Below, in pieces: positions 12,879-15,152 of a stretch of DNA of 15,152 nucleotides. Below the pieces are notes generated by a model that saw only the letters and a program-made list of their open reading frames with translations, was not told where the DNA came from and searched no databases. Source of the DNA: Bacteriovoracaceae bacterium UBA7695 (GTDB lineage: Bacteria; Bdellovibrionota; Bacteriovoracia; Bacteriovoracales; Bacteriovoracaceae); the NCBI GenBank assembly GCA_002482685.1, contig DLGL01000007.1, positions 1-15,152 of the forward strand. Direction: 5' to 3'. How positions within the stretch are numbered: the stretch's first letter is position 1; the number at the start of each line of letters is the position of its first letter. Both the position numbers and the translations under genes were made by a program.

Positions 12879-15152
12879 GCTTTTATATTCGTTAAATAAA
12901 CTTGAAGAGCGCAAGCTTCAGGGTCGATTAAAAATTTACCTCGGTATGGTGGCCGGAGTCGGAAAGACTTATGCCATGTTAAAAACTGCCCACCAGCTTC
13001 GTGAGCAAAAAGTAGATGTTGTCGTTGGGTTGGTTGAAACTCACGGTCGGCTGGATACCATTGCCCAGATAGGTGACCTCGAAGTTCTTCCAAGAAAAAA
13101 AATTAATCATCGGAATGTCGACATTGAAGAGTTCGATCTTGATGCTGCACTTGAAAGAAGGCCTCAATTGGTTTTGGTTGATGAGCTTGCCCATACTAAT
13201 GTTCCGGGTTCAAGGCATCCAAAACGCTATCAGGATATTCTTGAACTGTTAGGACAAGGGATTGATGTTCACACCACATTAAATGTTCAGCATCTTCAAA
13301 GTAGGGCAGATACTGTCGCGCAAATTACAGGGGTAATTGTTCAGGAAATTGTACCGGATTCCATCATCGACCGCGCCGATGACATAATTTTAATTGATCA
13401 AGATCCGGACGAAATTATTCTTCGCTTGAAACAAGGAAAAATTTATTCTGCAGAGAAGGCCATTGCCGCTTCAAATAATTTTTTTAAAGAGGGAAATCTC
13501 ACCGCCCTTAGAGAGATGGGTCTGAGGCTTATGGCCCAACGAGTGGACCAGGAATTATCTGAGTTTAAAACACTTCAAGGTCAGCCTCTTGGAACCAGAC
13601 CTCACCATAAACTCATCGTTGCTGTATTCGCCTCGCCTTTTTCTGAATATCTTATTCGCTGGACCAGGCGGCATGCTTACGCTCTCAATTGCCCATGGTC
13701 GGCGGTTTATGTCCGTACTTCTAAAACTTTATCAGATGAAGAAGAAGCTCTGCTAAGATCAAATCTTAGTACCGTGAGAGAGTTAGGTGGTGTTTCTTTT
13801 GAGATTCAGGATGATGACGTAGTCCATGGGATTTTACGAGCGGCCATGCAACAAGAAGCCACTCAACTTGTGGTAGGTAAACCTCGAGACCGGGCCTGGT
13901 GGCTTTTCTGGAAACAACACATCACTCATGAACTCGTCTATGGGCAAAATTCTGTAGATGTGCATGTTGTATCACCACCAGAGCATACATCTAGGGATTT
14001 AAAGATTCCCAAACGTGGGTATTCAAACTTGCGGATATCTTCCCCATCTTCACTGGCCAATTCTATGCTGGTAGTGACATTGGCCACATTGTTTAATCTA
14101 AGTTTACTGGATTATATGTCCTATCGCGCTTTGGGACTTATTTACATGCTCTCATTTAGTCTCTCATCAATTTTTCTAAAAAACTTTTCAGTCACTCTTG
14201 CTGCCTTATTTTCAGCTTTGCTGTGGAACTTTGTTTTTATTCCTCCTCGTTTTACCTTTGCTATTGCTTCAGGCGAGGACTGGCTTATGCTGCTTCTTTA
14301 TTTGGTAACTGCAGTTATGGTGGGAGCCTTTACACGAAAACTTCGCCGGTCTGAAGAGCGTCTTCGGCATCAGGGTGAGAGGACTGATGCTCTTTACAGG
14401 ATGACCAAAACACTTGCAGGTGCCAGAAATGGGGCCGAAGCGATTCACAAAGCCCTTGAGCAACTCAAGGAACAATTAAAAGTTAATGGCTCTGTTTGGG
14501 TTTTGGAGGGGTCAAGGCGAATCGAGGAAGCAAGGTTTCAGGGGAGCTTTGAAGCGGACCACAAAGAATGGGGAGCTCTTCAGTGGGCCTATTTAAATCG
14601 ACAATCCTCAGGGAGATTTACCGATACACTCCCTTCAGTTAAAGGTCACTTTATACCTCTAATGGATCAGACTGGTTTATGGGGAGTTTTGGGTGTAGAC
14701 ACATCAAACTTAAAAGAAATGAAAACAGAGACCCTCTCTTTGATTCAGGCCATATCTCAGCAACTCTCATTTGCCCTCGGAAGGGATGATCTGTTTAAAA
14801 AACTGCAAGAAAGACAGGTGAGAGAAGAGTCGGAAAAAATTTATAAAACCCTGCTTAATTCAGTTTCCCATGAATTACGAACTCCGCTGACAGTCATCCA
14901 GGGATTTGCTGAGACCTTACTCTTAAGAGGAAGTCAGGATGTGCAGGTTTATGAATGCGCCAATGAGATAGCCCAAAATTCAAAAAGACTAAATCAGGTT
15001 GTTCAGAATTTTCTTGATATGGGCAGACTTGAAGCTGGGCAAATGAAACTTCAGAAGCAGGAAGTAGATCTTGAAGAAATGCTCCGATCGGTTTGGAAGA
15101 CGCTTAAAAAAGAGTTCCCTAATAGAAAAGTCGAATTTAATTTTCCAAATGG
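12862..15152 (+). CDS. kdpD: KdpD, K+/turgor sensor histidine kinase (3' end outside window)
   Basis: The frame is open to the window edge, with 763 codons seen of roughly 900 expected. The N-terminal KdpD domain has a Walker A motif GMVAGVGKT at 28-36, followed by the ETHGR segment at ~62-66. A Walker B-like DELAHTN at 107-113 and LNVQHLQS at ~142-149 come next. A universal-stress-protein-like domain starts at HHKLIVAVF (248) and runs to ~375. A four-helix membrane domain (DUF4118, ~397-490) includes the typical FIPPRFTFAI. A GAF-like linker domain (~510-640) and the HisKA domain follow, with the H-box SHELRTPLTVIQGF; the phosphoacceptor is His670. The ATPase part of the kinase is beyond the edge. 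KdpD senses K+ limitation or osmotic stress and phosphorylates KdpE to activate kdp. The ATG at 12862 has AAGGG five bases upstream and lies inside the kdpC end, so translation is likely coupled. Confidence 0.97.
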   Translation, partial: MASPDELLYSLNKLEERKLQGRLKIYLGMVAGVGKTYAMLKTAHQLREQKVDVVVGLVETHGRLDTIAQIGDLEVLPRKKINHRNVDIEEFDLDAALERRPQLVLVDELAHTNVPGSRHPKRYQDILELLGQGIDVHTTLNVQHLQSRADTVAQITGVIVQEIVPDSIIDRADDIILIDQDPDEIILRLKQGKIYSAEKAIAASNNFFKEGNLTALREMGLRLMAQRVDQELSEFKTLQGQPLGTRPHHKLIVAVFASPFSEYLIRWTRRHAYALNCPWSAVYVRTSKTLSDEEEALLRSNLSTVRELGGVSFEIQDDDVVHGILRAAMQQEATQLVVGKPRDRAWWLFWKQHITHELVYGQNSVDVHVVSPPEHTSRDLKIPKRGYSNLRISSPSSLANSMLVVTLATLFNLSLLDYMSYRALGLIYMLSFSLSSIFLKNFSVTLAALFSALLWNFVFIPPRFTFAIASGEDWLMLLLYLVTAVMVGAFTRKLRRSEERLRHQGERTDALYRMTKTLAGARNGAEAIHKALEQLKEQLKVNGSVWVLEGSRRIEEARFQGSFEADHKEWGALQWAYLNRQSSGRFTDTLPSVKGHFIPLMDQTGLWGVLGVDTSNLKEMKTETLSLIQAISQQLSFALGRDDLFKKLQERQVREESEKIYKTLLNSVSHELRTPLTVIQGFAETLLLRGSQDVQVYECANEIAQNSKRLNQVVQNFLDMGRLEAGQMKLQKQEVDLEEMLRSVWKTLKKEFPNRKVEFNFPN

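Noticed and set aside
1..15152. tRNA, rRNA, CRISPR array, insertion sequence, toxin-antitoxin or phage genes
   Set aside because: Read through on both strands; no repeated spacer pattern, transposase motif, terminal inverted repeats or cloverleaf-like segment was found, and nearly all sequence is accounted for by the listed genes.

Overview
The window is chromosomal DNA of a Gram-negative bacterium with moderate-to-low GC. It encodes three outer-membrane beta-barrel proteins or channels ending in Phe or built as TolC-type exporters, a lipobox lipocalin, an RND inner-membrane pump and a Kdp potassium system. The mix of AT-rich codons with frequent GGCC/GCC steps and many secreted envelope proteins would suit a deltaproteobacterium-like or Bdellovibrionota organism. 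That placement is a guess from overall feel; nothing in the window proves it.

Left part (1-5158). The 3' end of an outer-membrane beta-barrel gene (+) converges on a two-gene minus-strand export operon: a TolC-family outer-membrane factor (5158-3674), then, after one base, an RND permease (3672-544). The two convergent units share a 12-bp hairpin at 531-557 that runs into the last codons of the RND gene. No periplasmic adaptor gene lies in or beside this operon.

Middle part (5159-8392). A divergent intergenic region separates the TolC/RND promoter from a Blc-type lipocalin (+). It is followed 81 bases later by a secreted, compact M1-like zinc metallopeptidase (+, GTG start). The peptidase stop codon overlaps, by the 4-bp palindrome TTAA, the stop codon of a minus-strand OmpL-like (BBP2-type) porin gene.

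Right part (8393-15152). Divergent from the porin is a Kdp operon: kdpA, kdpB, kdpC and kdpD (cut by the window edge after its H-box). A kdpF is not visible. kdpC and kdpD overlap by 17 bases. KdpABC is the high-affinity ATP-driven K+ uptake pump of the inner membrane, and KdpD is the sensor kinase that switches it on; its partner kdpE presumably lies just outside the window. The porin/kdpA intergenic region carries two back-to-back tandem arrays of the octamer TTTTAACA with an 11-bp period, one facing each gene. This is the geometry used by OmpR/PhoB/KdpE-class regulators. It suggests that the porin and the pump form one co-regulated K+ uptake route across both membranes, which I consider the most interesting idea in the window.

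The remaining sequence is dense protein-coding DNA. I saw no tRNA, rRNA, CRISPR array, insertion sequence or phage gene, and there is no gene-free stretch longer than 300 bases.
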